A stretch of DNA of 64,000 bases from Coleophoma eucalyptorum (lineage: Eukaryota > Ascomycota > Leotiomycetes > Helotiales > Dermateaceae): NCBI GenBank assembly GCA_026120035.1, contig JALRME010000034.1, positions 248,001 through 312,000 on the forward strand. The letters run 5' to 3'. Numbering within the stretch: the stretch's first letter is position 1; each line of letters opens with the position of its first letter. The notes beneath the pieces are model-generated. The model ran no database searches and was not told where the DNA came from. It saw only the letters and a list, made by a program, of their open reading frames with translations. Both the position numbers and the translations under genes were made by a program. This document shows positions 32,495 through 44,608 of the stretch, in pieces.

Positions 32495-35400
32495 ATGGTG
32501 GGTGATGTTAAACGAATGGAGGTGGAGTTGGAGAAGGATCAGCGAGATGTCTCTGACTTGTGGAACGATGCCCTGAAGAGGTATCGGAGTATAGTCCAAG
32601 TGGATTTGGACAAACTCCCAATTCCCCAGTTTGCAAATGCCGATGCTATGATCGCGTATGGTAGCGAGCAGATGGAGGGATTCCATAACTACCGGCATAA
32701 TAAAAAGAAGGTCGACAAATTGCGAGGGCTCTTTAAAGATAGTATGTGGTTTATTCAGAAAGGCGCAGAGCAATTGGCAGCTGCCGCCACGCCAGCCTTT
32801 CCCCCAGCTGCTGCTATCGGTACAGCATTCAGTTACATGCTCAATGTAAGGCCGAAAACACCTCATAGATGACCATTGGTGGCTAACCTAAACAGGCTTG
32901 CAAACAAGTGTCTGCTGATTACGATGTCGTTACGAACTTCTTCGAAGACATGAATAGCTTCCTTCAGCGGATCACTATTCTTGAATCCAGGTTACCAAGC
33001 TATCCTGCGTACCGTAACTGTCTTATGGACGTCTTCACAGCACTTCTCGAGATGTGCGCTTTTGCAACGAAGTATATACGAGATGGCCGCTTTAGTAAGT
33101 TTAAGGTAAAATGAGGATATCTCAATCGCGCTGACATGGAATTTTCCCAAAGAGAAATGGATCACAAACCTGATTAAGGGCGAAGACAGTGATCTTGGAG
33201 GAGCCCGTAAGAAGATGGACACATCTATTGATAAACTACAGGCTGCAACCGAGTATGCCATCCTAGGGAACACAGTGGAGATTCAAAAGATGAGCGCAGA
33301 GCTCCGTGAAAATCAAGAAGCCCAAACGAAGATGATCGAGACCCTTCTCGAAAACCAAGATAAGATGCTCACTGCTGATGCTTACTTCGCAAGCTACTCC
33401 AAGCTCCTAAAACTGTTAGAAGTCCAGAAGGATGGCGATTCATCAAGACCTAAAACAAAGCCTGCTAGCAAGGGCAAGGTTGCAAGTGCAAATCGCGTGA
33501 AGAACATTTTTTCAGTAACGATGAATCCCATGGTTGAGTACCATAATATAAAATACTCGTTCCTAAATGGCACATGCACATGGCTTTCCGAGGAATCCAG
33601 CTGGAACAGCTGGAACATGAAGAAATCCGGCCTGCTCACCATCTACGGTCCACCAGGATCCGGGAAGAGCAGTCTCGCAGCTTACGCGTACGACCAGCTC
33701 GTTGCATCGGCTGAAGCCGATGCGACTATCGTCGTCGCCGCATTCTACTTCCGTGAGACGGACAAGGACCTTTCTTTATTTCTGAATGCCCTCTACTGGA
33801 TCATAATTCAGATCGCAGAGCAGGACAAGGCACTTTGCGAGAAGATCTTAGCAGAAACCATGCGGGAAGATACCGATACCGACCTACGGGACTGGCAGGA
33901 GGTGTGGAATACGATTCTTTTGCCCCTTTTCGAAGAGAAATCCGAGGCGCGCCTTCAGCTTGTGCTTGATGGAGTTGATGAGCTCGACGCCCAGCAACGC
34001 AAGCTGCTCATCCAGATCTTGAAGGATATCAACGAGAAACGTTTGAATATTGCCATAGTGTGCACAACTCGGCAAAATGATATGCCAGAGTTGGAAGAAC
34101 TTGGAGGTGCCTCCATAGTTGTTAACAAGGACAAAATGATGCCGGATATTCAGAAATTAATGTGGAATAGGCTGGACAATTTTGACCGTCTTCGCAAGTT
34201 CAGTAGATCTGCAAAGCAGAAAATTGCTTGGAGAATCGAAGAGAAAGCCGACAGTAGGTACTTTTCTTCACTTGAACACAGCCATGGTGTTTATAACACG
34301 CTAGAAACTAAATGGTATTAGGTCTACTTTATGTAGAGCACATACTTCGTCGTTATGATACTATTGGCCGTGAAGGTGCCGTCCTAAAAGATATGGACCG
34401 GGTTGTTCCAAAGAATCTAGAGGGTCTTTATGATCTCATTTTGTCTGATTGCTTACGTCGAACTCCTCCTGAACAACAAGAAACGCTGAGAGTCATCTTT
34501 GTCTGGCTGGCATATTCTTTACGGCCTTTGACATTGGACCTTCTTACCTCTTTGCAGACGTTCATCTCGCGAAATAACTCTTATAATATTGAAGAAGAAC
34601 TTCAAGGGCGGCTTTCAAGGTGAGGCTATTATTTCTGTCAACTCCGTTGCATTTGGTTGATTGAACTCTCAGAATCCTTCAGCTTGTGGAACCAACGGAT
34701 AAAAACTACAACGAATCGAACTCGAAAGCATCACAGGTATTGGGTGTTGAAAAGGCTGTAGATGATCTAGAAATAGGTCAAGATGATAGCTCCCTACCTG
34801 TTCGATTCCAGGAACGATCACTGCGAGGCTTCTTTAGATCCGGCAAGAAAATAGAAGGCGAGCTGAGAACTTCCTCTTCAGCTGCGCACATGAGTATCTT
34901 CATTACCTGCTCTAAAGTCCTCTGTAGCAACGTAATAGACGGAGTCAAATCTAACGAGAGCCTGCGAGAATATGCTGCAGCTTGTTGGCACTCACACTTC
35001 CATAGCATTGCAGGTTCCCAACTAAGCGATGCTGAAAATATTTCCGTCATTGAAGCTCTCTCCGCTATAATGACCAACGAGAATAATGTTTCAAGGACAT
35101 TTGAACAGATAGGATATGATTACATAGATATCCTGCAAAGCTGGGAGCCGGGTGTATTTGAGAAGCGTATTATTCAATGGCCAGTTTCAGCAGTCAAACT
35201 CTTCCAAGGACGGCTCAGCCCAAATGCTTCTGCGTGGACCCAAAGCGTGTCAGAAAATTCGCAGAATGCATGGATCCCCTTGGCCAAAGCTCATGTTCAA
35301 AACTGGTACCAAGCTACAGATGTTGCTGGAACGATACGATCGTTCCGATATGCTCGAAGTGCGCTGCTTAAGGTGAGCAGAGGCAATTCCTATATGGTTA

Positions 35401-37112
35401 CATTCTAATGATATGCGTAGACCAATCTTATAAGTCTTGTCCGCGAGGGAGAAAGTAACAAAACTGAAAAAAACGAATCCGAGGAAACTTATTACCAGGA
35501 AGAGATCATAGCGATAAAAGATGCCTTTAAAGATATTAACAAAGATGCAAAGGCACATTGGGCAATTTCAGTGACATTTGCAAACTCCGGCCATCACAAC
35601 GAGGCGCTGTTAGAAGCTGAGACCGCATTATCAATGCAGGATGATCCGATTACCTTGTTCCGAACGTTAGACTTGATATCCGAAATTCAGTTGAATTTGG
35701 GCAAGGATGAGGACGCTTACAAGTCTATTAACGACGCTCTCGCCTCTACCTTAGATGGCATAATCCCTCCGGCTTTCGTGCGTGAGGCTCTGGTCACTCG
35801 CGCAAAGGTGGAATCCAAGCTTGGAAATTTTGATAAAGCTGCAAAGTCTTACGAAGAGGCAAGACTCGCCTTTCCCGGCGAGATCCTCCCTGGTGACATT
35901 CTGCAAGCTGCAGCTAAAGTTTTCCAAGCCAATAATAACTATACCGGGCTCATATCCATGCTGAAAAACTGGACACCTTTCGACCGAATCACCTGGCTGA
36001 CCTGGCAATACGACGATGATGATACTATGCAATATACCTTCCGTGAAGCAGCCGGGAGGACTGGGGAGCACGAATTCATGATCAAGACCTACGAGGAAGT
36101 TATCCAACATCTGGACCAGTTCAATGCAGGCGCACCTTTGCGATCAGAGCTTGTGCTTGCCCATAGAGAAGTCGGGCGAGACCTCAAGACAGCAAAACGT
36201 GTACTCAACGAAATCCTTGAGAGCGACTCAACGGGAGACTTGTATGCGTTCACCAAAGCAGATCCTTCAGATGTTCTTTACAACACCATATGTGATATGT
36301 CGGACATTATCTACGAAGAATTTCGATCCACCAGCGATCCACAAGTTAAACTGACACTCCTCGAAGAGATCAAGGGTCTAACCCAACGCAACCTTGCGCA
36401 AGAAATAGCTTCCCTCAAATCCGAACTGACACACCACACCATCGTAATTGCAACCATGTTGCGCCAAATGGGGCCCATTTTAGAGTTCAAGAATGCTCTG
36501 GATGATGCCTTCAATGCATGCTATGAAGCATTGAGCGACGGCGTAGGCTGGAACGATCCCCAGAACCTGAAAATTCTCGCCACAGTCCTAGCAAGTATGA
36601 AAGGGCTCGAAAAGGAAGCACAAGTTGCAATCTCAGCCCAGTTCTCACGCCTAGATCCGACACTCACCGATAATGCTGATGCAGAAGATGACGGCGCGGA
36701 TGACGAATCGGAAACCGACAAACTTCCCACCGACGAGGGAGATCTCACAAAGGATTTCTCTATCACTTGTGAGGGCGAGTGCGATCCCCCAAAAGAATTC
36801 CGCGCGTGGAATGGAAGAGCTCTTTATCAATGCCTCGTCTGCACGCGGTGCCCGTTATGTGAGGACTGTTATCAGAAGAGGCAGGCGTACAACCGCGGAG
36901 AGACGGCCTCCTGGCGGAATTATTGTGGAGAGAATCACCGGTATGTTCGAGGCCCGATCAAAGGATGGAAAGGTATCACAGATGGTGTTATGACGATTGA
37001 AGGTGAGCCGCCGGTAAGCTTCAAGGAGTGGATGGACGAACTGAAGGATGTGAAGTGGAAGGGCGTCTGGAATGACTTTTGGAAAGAGACCAGGTCTCCA
37101 GACATAGTTTAA
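32495..37112 (+). CDS. fungal NLR: Goodbye-NACHT-repeat-ZZ-like protein
   Basis: Signal-transducing STAND ATPase of the type used in fungal non-self recognition. Six exons (32495-32845, 32896-33094, 33153-34253, 34322-34619, 34673-35372, 35421-37112) give 1446 residues with all frames closed. Domains: fungal STAND N-terminal Goodbye domain (residues 15-260; LWNDALKRYRS, FPPAAAIGTAFSYMLN, YDVVTNFFEDMNSF). NACHT ATPase: Walker A GPPGSGKSS at 349-357, Walker B LQLVLDGVDELD near 452-463. Winged-helix region (LEGLYDLILSDCLRRTPPEQ, VIFVWLAYSLRPLTL). Long helical TPR-like region (GHHNEALLEAETALSMQD). An acidic linker then leads to a C-terminal ZZ-like zinc finger (CEGEC, CLVCTRCPLCEDCY, YCGENH). The Goodbye domain replaces the usual HET or lipase effector. 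Most likely cytosolic, oligomerising on ligand detection; its ligand is unknown. Confidence 0.9.
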
Positions 37113-37438
37113 ATCTTAGGGAACGTTCAAACATAGCATCGACGTAAAGTAGGAAGGTATGTAGTAAGCTTAACTAAAACATCGAGTCCTTACCAAGTTT
37201 CCAATTTGAATGGAATCCAATACTCACCTCCTTAGCAAGCTACAATCGATGTCAAGTCTGAAAGTGAAGTGCCCTTTAGATCAAAGACTCTATCTTGACA
37301 AGCACTGGTAACAATTCTGTGTTCTTTTTAATAACCTAAGCTACCGTTGATAAATTGTGATACATGGTTTGCCCAATCAGACTTTTAATATGACAAAGGC
37401 CCATCAGAGTTTCACCTCTGAAGAAACATGTAAACCGC
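37113..37438. other. convergent intergenic gap
   Basis: Short 3'-to-3' region between the NLR and the chromodomain gene. It must hold both polyadenylation regions. Nothing else seen. Confidence 0.5.
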
Positions 37439-38718
37439 CTAGTTCACCTTGGCCTTCCTACGTCTCTTATCACCGGTACTCTTCCGTTCAAACTTTGCAA
37501 TCAAGTCTTGCGCATCAGACAGCTCTGAAGCCTCCTTCCATTCATCGTGGTCCTCATCCCATCCTTTCCAGCGAATTTTGTAGCGTATTTGACCATTGAT
37601 TGCTTGCTTCGCCACAATCGAGTCTACCTCGTAGGTTTGCTCGCCCCACGTATCCCCCTCCTTGTAAATCGCAAATCGCTTCAGCCTGTTCTCCAAAATC
37701 CGATTCCGCCCGCCGTGTCGTGCATAGTAGTCGTCGAGTATATCCGGAACGTCATCGCTAAAGCCACTAGTCAACATCTTGGCATCACAGACACGGATAG
37801 AATACATACCGTAGAGTGCTCTCCTTCTCCCACGTTGTGTCCTTAGGAGAGTCATAGCCTTCCCACTTCACATGCAAGAGAATTTGAGACTAAATATTTG
37901 TTAGCTGGAATAAATCCAGAGCGTGGTGGATATACCTTTGGATTTATGTAGTGATCAATAATATACTCTACGTCATACATCTCTCCAGCCGTGGCCTTCT
38001 TCTCAGTCTTTCGAGTCTTCTTTGCGCTTGAATCCGCCTTTTTTGTCTTCCGTGGTCGTTTGCTGGTTTTTGCAACATCACTTGTTTGGACAGGGCTTTC
38101 CTTATCATGAGAACCCTCTTCCTCAGCTTGTGGGCTAGTCTCCTTGTTCGGTGGGTTCACTTCCGCAAGTATACTCTCCTCTTTATTTGCCGGAGCTTGA
38201 TCTCCAGTATCTACAACACCCAGCTGCCCTCTGATCATATCCGACACATCTGACTGCCTTCCTTCCCATGCTGAAGTATTCAAATCCGATAGGTCTGGAC
38301 TTTGTGGAGAATTCGTGGCCGTCAAAGACTCGCGGCCCAGTCTCGAGGGTCCTGGGGCTTGGGTATTTCGGACGCTGCGACTCAACGGGCTGGATAGCTG
38401 AGATAGCGAAGAACGAGGAGTAGAATGCCTTTGACTAGAAGCGCTGCTTCGTTTTAGTGCAGACGGTGTAGTTCGTCTGGGTAGGGTCGCGGATTTGAGG
38501 TTACCGAACATTGGACCGAATTCACTCCCATCGTCGCGAGGAGTGCGAGCAGCTGGACCATTGGATGCTAGCAAGGGCGACGAGCTAGAGGATTGTTGCA
38601 GCTTCGTTGCTGAAGAAAGGCGCATAGCTGATTTTGGTGTGCCTTTTTGCATTGGCAGTTTCTTGCGTCTCGGAGGGGAGACGGGCATATCGTAGATGTC
38701 TTTGATAGGTTTATCCAT
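37439..38718 (-). CDS. double-chromodomain chromatin protein
   Basis: Three exons, 38718-37936, 37889-37810 and 37766-37439, give 396 residues. The start is the ATG at 38718; a TTG 12 nt upstream is ignored. The first 230 residues are disordered, Ser/Pro/Lys-rich and basic, with a strongly Lys-rich stretch (KRPRKTKKADSSAKKTRKTE) just before the first chromodomain. Chromodomain 1: MYDVEYIIDHYI, LLHVKWEGYDSPKDTTWEKES, reconstructed across two introns, with the aromatic positions Y, W and W kept for methyl-lysine binding. Chromodomain 2 at the C-terminus: TYEVDSIVAKQAINGQIRYK and IRWKGWDEDHDEWKEASEL. The arrangement resembles HP1 (chromodomain plus a second fold), but the second domain looks like a true chromodomain rather than a shadow domain. 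Predicted nuclear histone-methyl reader. No integrase or reverse transcriptase is attached, so it is not a transposon fragment. Confidence 0.85.
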
Positions 38719-39202
38719 AGTGGTGCTCAAGGATAGCGGTTGGCTCTCCTTTACTGTTCGTTGTAGGAGAATGCTGTATGTATGTGGCTATAGCTATAGC
38801 TACAACTGAGAATTGTGTTGAGGTCGTCGGGGGAACCGAGAAAATCGCGACGCGTATTATGGTGTCCGTTTCGTGACGAAACATATTTTTCTTGGTGCCT
38901 TATGCGCAAGGCATGCATTTTGAACCCCCCCTTCTTTCTTCCTGGGCTCTTGAATTAGCTGGTCGCCTTGACATCTATTTAGGTGATAAAATTCATGCTA
39001 CCTTTGCTGAATTTGAACTCTTAATTTAACTTCAAAGGCAGCAGAATATCCTTAGACAGAAGAATCTAGTGAATTGCAAATGTACGCGATATAGTCTTTA
39101 ATAACAATGCATGCAATTCTATGAAAAGTAACGACGATATTTTCACGAGATAGAGACCAAAAATATTCCAGAATCACTCTGCATACCTAACTGCCTATTT
39201 TA
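38719..39202. other. intergenic region
   Basis: Promoter of the chromodomain gene and 3' flank of the next minus-strand gene. Nothing else recognised. Confidence 0.5.
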
Positions 39203-40249
39203 TTATAGGGTAACAACAAGCTTCGTTGCAGATACCCCTTTCTGGAGCAGATTCAGAGCATCCGGGACCGACTCAAACCCATTTCCAACGACGAGAGCCT
39301 TTGGATAGGGCCGGAATCTGCCATTTACCAATGCTCCTGGTAAAAAGTCCTCGAAGATCATTCTGCTAATCTCAAAAGGTTCATCGCTATCCTTTGCCAT
39401 AAACTTGGCGTCGATGTCTTCCGGCTTATTCTCAGGCACTGGCAGGCCCATTGAGATAAATTTCCTGCCTTCGATCTTGCTTACTATCTCGAAGCACGCA
39501 TCAGCCGCCAGCTTGCGGCTTGGTAGATTTACGGCACTGATACAGAGGGCGCCAGCACTGGTCTTGCCCTGAAATGCCACAATGATATCCCGAACGAAAG
39601 TCTCACTGTTGTAGTCAAATACTTGGCTAGCGCCCAGCATCTTGGTAAGGTCGAAATTCTTAGGGGACGCGGTAGTTATAACTTCGTAACCGGCTGCGAC
39701 TGCAAGCTGAATAGCATTGCAGCCGACACTGGTTGAATCTCCCCATATCAAAAGTGTCTCGTTTTCTATCGCCTTGGAACCTTGAGCTAATGGGTGCGCA
39801 AGGCCCAGAAAGCCTTTCTGGAACAATTCCCAAGACGCAGCTAAGAGGGCTAAGGGAAGAACAACGGCCTCCTCGTAAGCCATAGTGCTCGGGATTGGCG
39901 AAGCCAGAGCCTCGTGTAGAACAGGGTAGTCCTGGAAAGCTGCTCGGGTATTGTCCTGTTCCAAGAATCCAGCGGCGTAACCGACAACTCGATCCCCAAT
40001 CTTAAAGCGAGTGACAGCAGAACCAATCTCGACAATCTCACCTGCCACGTCGAAACCTAGGATTGCCGGAAACTTTAGGAATGGGAAAATCCTCGAGCCT
40101 ATAAGCTGAACTCCGCAATCCACAGGATTCACGGCGATAGCACGATTTTCAATAACTATTTCGTCCTCTTTCACGATTTGATAAGGAACCTCTCGAATCT
40201 CAAGTGGTCGACCTTGATCAGGCACGACTACTGCTCGGTTGGAACGCAT
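39203..40249 (-). CDS. medium-chain zinc-binding-type oxidoreductase
   Basis: Intronless, 348 residues from the ATG at 40249; the open frame runs 15 codons further up but only to a TTG. Same subgroup as the gene at 30.7 kb. GroES-like domain: NRAIAVNPVDCGVQLIG, AILGFDVAGEIVEIGSAVTRF, IGDRVVGYAAG. Nucleotide-binding domain: LLIWGDSTSVGCNAIQLAVA, where an Asp replaces the small residue seen in its cousin (GAASSVG). C-terminus: DALNLLQKGVSATKLVVTL. No catalytic zinc ligands are apparent. Likely a cytosolic NADP(H)-dependent enoyl or quinone reductase of unknown substrate. It has no obvious pathway partners; flanking genes are a chromatin protein and a membrane protein. The two reductases differ too much to be a recent tandem duplication. 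Confidence 0.88.
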   Translation of the reverse strand: MRSNRAVVVPDQGRPLEIREVPYQIVKEDEIVIENRAIAVNPVDCGVQLIGSRIFPFLKFPAILGFDVAGEIVEIGSAVTRFKIGDRVVGYAAGFLEQDNTRAAFQDYPVLHEALASPIPSTMAYEEAVVLPLALLAASWELFQKGFLGLAHPLAQGSKAIENETLLIWGDSTSVGCNAIQLAVAAGYEVITTASPKNFDLTKMLGASQVFDYNSETFVRDIIVAFQGKTSAGALCISAVNLPSRKLAADACFEIVSKIEGRKFISMGLPVPENKPEDIDAKFMAKDSDEPFEISRMIFEDFLPGALVNGRFRPYPKALVVGNGFESVPDALNLLQKGVSATKLVVTL

Positions 40250-41236
40250 TTTGCCGTTAACAAATATGGGGCATATTAAAGAATGAGTATGCAAGAGTTT
40301 TGTTTAGAGGTAAGACTCGCTAGCGGATGTACCTAAGTACTTGCGAGAAGACGGTTGGGCAGTTCAAGCATTTAAGGGTATTCGTAGTTCGACTCGTGCT
40401 TACTCTGTTCCATCGGTACTTTCAGACGTATTGTTCCTTATTATAGATTAGTGCTTACACAATGTACACGAGTACTATTGTTAAAATCAAGCGAGGTACA
40501 ACGTACGAAAGAAGCGTGTTAAGTAACCAGCTCGTTAATCAAGTACGTTGTGTCATGGTTTATCTTCAATAATAAATTCTACTAGCTGGTTAAGGTTAAA
40601 TTGAAGATTATTCCTATATTATCCGAAGTCATCAAATTAGTCAGGGTGATGGTCAATTTCTAAGCATATCAAACAAGGCAAGCCAGTATAGCCAGAGGGT
40701 GCAGGATGGGCACTAGGCAAGTAGAGATCGAATGTCGGATTCCAGAACTTAGGGTTGATAACTTAGATATCGAATATCGCTCCCAATCGAACACTTAGTG
40801 CTTAGTCTCGTTCCTTAGTAGAAGGACAGGGAGTGAGGGCGCCTGACTTATCTCGTAAGGGACGAGAATATATTACGAAGCATTTACCGATGGCTACTAC
40901 CAGGGGGCATCATGGTCGATTGACCACCCCGAGATATATTTGGAATAGGAAATGACAAGACACGCAGGTACAATATATTTGGGGTTTGAAAAATTCATAG
41001 TCTGATATGGCTGTCCAAATTTATAAAACAAGTAGAAAAGGATGCGATGAAGGAGTAATTTAAATGAAGATACAATGAACTCAAGTTAGATGATACCGTC
41101 GGTTAAAAGAAAGGGCTTTGCTGAAATTTCAAACTAGAGCAGGCCATTTTGTATCTTGATTGGCATTTGTCACTTATGAATTGCCACCTAAACTTACAAA
41201 AGGGGGTTCAGTACCTCCAGTTCTTTGCACATGCCT
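40250..41236. other. gene-free stretch
   Basis: About 990 bp. It holds the promoter of the reductase on the right side of that gene, then AT-rich DNA with no ORF of note and the 3' flank of the membrane protein. Confidence 0.5.
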
Positions 41237-43846
41237 TTAACCAATCAGTACCTCCCTCTCAGCAGAGGCTATATTAGAATCTGCCCCCTTACGGTTGCCA
41301 ACTTCAATCTTACTCTCTGGCGGTGGTTCTGCATCAAAAAAGATTGGAGGCTCTGCAGAAAGGTCAACCGTCTTGGTACCTAGCTGCTTACCCCAGTCTT
41401 TGCTGCTCATTGTTATCCCATCAGGACTAGGATATAGAATAGTGGTGTAGATACGTCCTGGAGAAAGTGTATTGAGATGTAGACGCATTCGGGTAACACC
41501 GGCTCCCTGCGTACACATCGTGACTAGTGAAAACAGGGTGATCAAGATAAGTATCAGAGCCGCGAGAAATGCAGGTACAGCAAAGGCATAGTGATATCGA
41601 ATCCTCGAAACTATGGGATTGACTGGGAGCGCAACAAGATTTGTTTTTGCAGCGTTGCCAGGGCCGAGAACTCCTTTTGTGCCCACTACTGAAGCGGCTG
41701 CGATATCTGTATAGATCAGGTTCGGAACAAGACCTGCCGTGTCTGAAGAAGCCGTGAAGTTTTGCCATTTCGACCACATTGCCATGTTTGTTTGACCACT
41801 ATAGTCAGACTGGCCTATATTCGAGGTGCCAACATCATAGGCACTAGCTAAGGCACCAATACTGAAGTCGCTTGCAGGTAGGTTCTCGTAGCTTGTCGAA
41901 GACATGCCCAAATTGGCCCAGCCACCTATCCATCCTGGAAGGTAGAGAGATGGCTGGCGTACAGTTGACACATTTGGGTTGTCCTCGTACACAGAGGATA
42001 CCAGGCCCCATATCAAATTCATGTCTTGTGTATAATATGCGTTCCCCGTATTCTCAACACCCCAAAGAGGCATACTGCTCTCATCTGAGTATAGTTTATC
42101 TTGCGTCTGTAGAATAGTGAGGCTTGAGAACGAGTTATCAGTTCCATTGTAGTTGAAAGACACGGTCTTGATGGTGGCTTTCACAGTACTTGCGCAAGTG
42201 TAGATCGGCTGTGACCAAGAACTACCATTATCAAATACTAGTCGAGATCCCAGACTTTGACGTTGAGGGACGCCACGCATCATCCCGCAACTGACAATGA
42301 TATTGGTTATGTTGGCAAAGTCTCCATTACCGGCACCAGTGCATAACAAACCTAGACCCAATTGTAAGGGGAAATCATCTCTGGCATCTTCAGGGACAAC
42401 TTACTGATGTCACTGAAATTATTGCTAGTAATACCAAACGGATTCACAATTGCCCCGGGATCTGAGGCGTTTGAAATTCCAGAGAATGAGTTTGATAGAT
42501 ACCCACCATAGTCAGCGCTGATTACAAGTGAGTCCAATCCAGTAATTGACCCGTCATCTCTGGTTGGTACAGGGAATGTCTTATTCAATTCCGAGTTCAG
42601 ATAGGAGAATGATTTCGTTCCAGCCGTAGCATTCGACGGGTTGGTGACGTTATACCATAGAGCTGTATATGCATTGTTCAGCCACGCCGCTTTATATGCT
42701 CTTCCAAACAAATCTGGATTTTTCTGGGGATCGCTAAAATCGGGCTCGGGGTATTTGTGATTTAGATTGACAAACCCACCACGATCAGTTAAGACAACAT
42801 TTGTGATACCGCCGGAGATCGAGTTGTTCTTCGAGGGAATAATCATAAAGTCAAGAGTAAGATTCGTATTGACACAAACTGTTTCCGGTTCGATAAACAA
42901 CAAATCTTCTTTCCAAGTAACACCATGTTGGAAGCCAGGAGGAATAGTATGGTTTCGCAGTCCTATTCCTCCACTTATGGTGTCGACGATTAGACCTTCA
43001 ACGGGTTGAAGTTCGTCGTTTAGTACTAGACTCACAAGGTTTTTGAAGGCACCAATGAGATAGGCTGTGCCATTGTTGAAAAGATCATCTTGCGTTGTTG
43101 TGTACCGTCGCCATTCGATATCAAAATAGTTCGAGACCGTCGTCTGATTATCTGTACCGCTGGAGTAAGTATCTAGAATGATTTGTGGAATGCTCAAGTT
43201 GACGCCCCAAGGATAGTCGTATGAAATAGTGCCATTCGGAAAATTAGATACGGTTGATATCGTGTTGGAAAAGGGACAAGGTTTGATAAATCCATGCAGA
43301 GGATTACCATCACCACACATGCGGTTCAAAGGATAGACACTTCGAGGAGGAGTCCCATATCCAAAAGCGGATGTGTCAGCAAGATATATAAATGGCGTCT
43401 GAATGCTATCGGATGGTAGCAATGTATCATACAATCCAAGAGGCGTTACCACTCCGGCGATAGCAATCAAGGCACTCGCTATGGTCATGAGCTTGGTCAG
43501 AAAAAGAATGTCTTTTCGTACACCATGCGCCAGGGCGCTATCACTGCTGAGAATATCGGGCCAATATGACTGCTGGAAAGCTCTTGAAGCCACGGTCCTG
43601 CTAACGTCAGTACCACTTATAAAAGTATTTAGCTATGGGTTAAATTGCCATGTAGAGGCTGAGTTTCGGTCTCCGAGAAGCCCTGAGAGTATAAAAGTAA
43701 GTGCGTTTGGAGCCCAAAGTCGAGCTTAGATCGGCAATTAGCAGTGGTTTCAGAGAAAAAAGGAAGCGCATTTGATAGCGGAGCTTACCAACAAAGATGG
43801 CGGCAGCTATGATACCAGCAACATAGCCCACCGTGAGCGATGCCAT
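41237..43846 (-). CDS. large glycosylated fungal membrane protein
   Basis: Four exons, 43846-43789, 43724-43649, 43597-42405 and 42351-41237, give 813 residues. The family is uncharacterised but common in ascomycetes. Exon 2 (RLWAPNALTFILSGLLGD, then RNSASTW) is recovered only if intron 2 uses a GC donor (ATG|GCAATT); it then joins SASTW to TVASRAFQQSYWP exactly. Intron 3 (42404-42352) removes a short in-frame-looking stretch and joins SDIS to LLCTGAGNGDF. Topology: hydrophobic N-terminus (SLTVGYVAGIIAAAIFV), a second helix, a third around LMTIASALIAIAGVV, a very large ectodomain with many Asn-X-Ser/Thr sequons, then a C-terminal helix (AVPAFLAALILILITLFSLV) and a short tail containing SPDGITMSSKDWG. 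Probably plasma-membrane with the big loop outside; function unknown. Confidence 0.85.
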
Positions 43847-44608
43847 GACCGAATCACAATGAGTTCTTTTTTTCTATTCAAATGCTTGATTAAAGAGGCA
43901 TCGAAGTCGTGAGAAACGAAAAGCTTTGGGGGAATTCTCATTCACAAGAGAAAATGTGCAAATGTCTTACGAAACACCCATCTAAACATGACTTGTCTTC
44001 CTTTAATTCACCTAGCGCATATATCAAAGCTCACAATAACAGGCCAAAAGCAGGACTGTACCGTACAACATGTGGCTTTTGTTCAGCTGATCTTGGCATA
44101 GGCATTTAGCACGAAAAAATATTATTAAAAGTCTTGGAACTATGTCGTGGAACATCCATCTTCGTTTCATATTGGCTTCTTCTTTGGCGGCGCTGAAGTG
44201 AAGGTTTTATTGGATCGCGGGACGGGAAGTTGAGTCTGGCTTGAAGGATCCGGACTCACGATCCTGGAAATGTGGTGGCGGTGAGCAGTAGGCAGCCGTC
44301 TAAGGAGAAGCCACAGTCCTGAAATCTCGCGAGGGTGAATGTATGGCTAATAGAATCCTGTCTTGATATGATGAATCAAAAGCAATTATTTTGCCAAGCT
44401 TTGCTAATAGTGCCTTAGTTGGGGTGATATACACGGCAAGTAAAAGTGCAAAGATCTAAAATAGAGAGAAAGAGAATGGCGACAAGTACACAGTTAGTCA
44501 GGTGAACAAGCCCCAGGTTGTGTTATATTTGAATCAACTCCATTCCCAAAATTAACTGCTAAAACTAACTGGAATTTTAGACCTGATCAAATTTATAATT
44601 TGCATACC
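43847..44608. other. divergent intergenic region
   Basis: 760 bp between the membrane protein (-) and the GPI protein (+), so it should carry both promoters. No credible ORF; the one at 43909-44109 has no family character. Confidence 0.45.
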
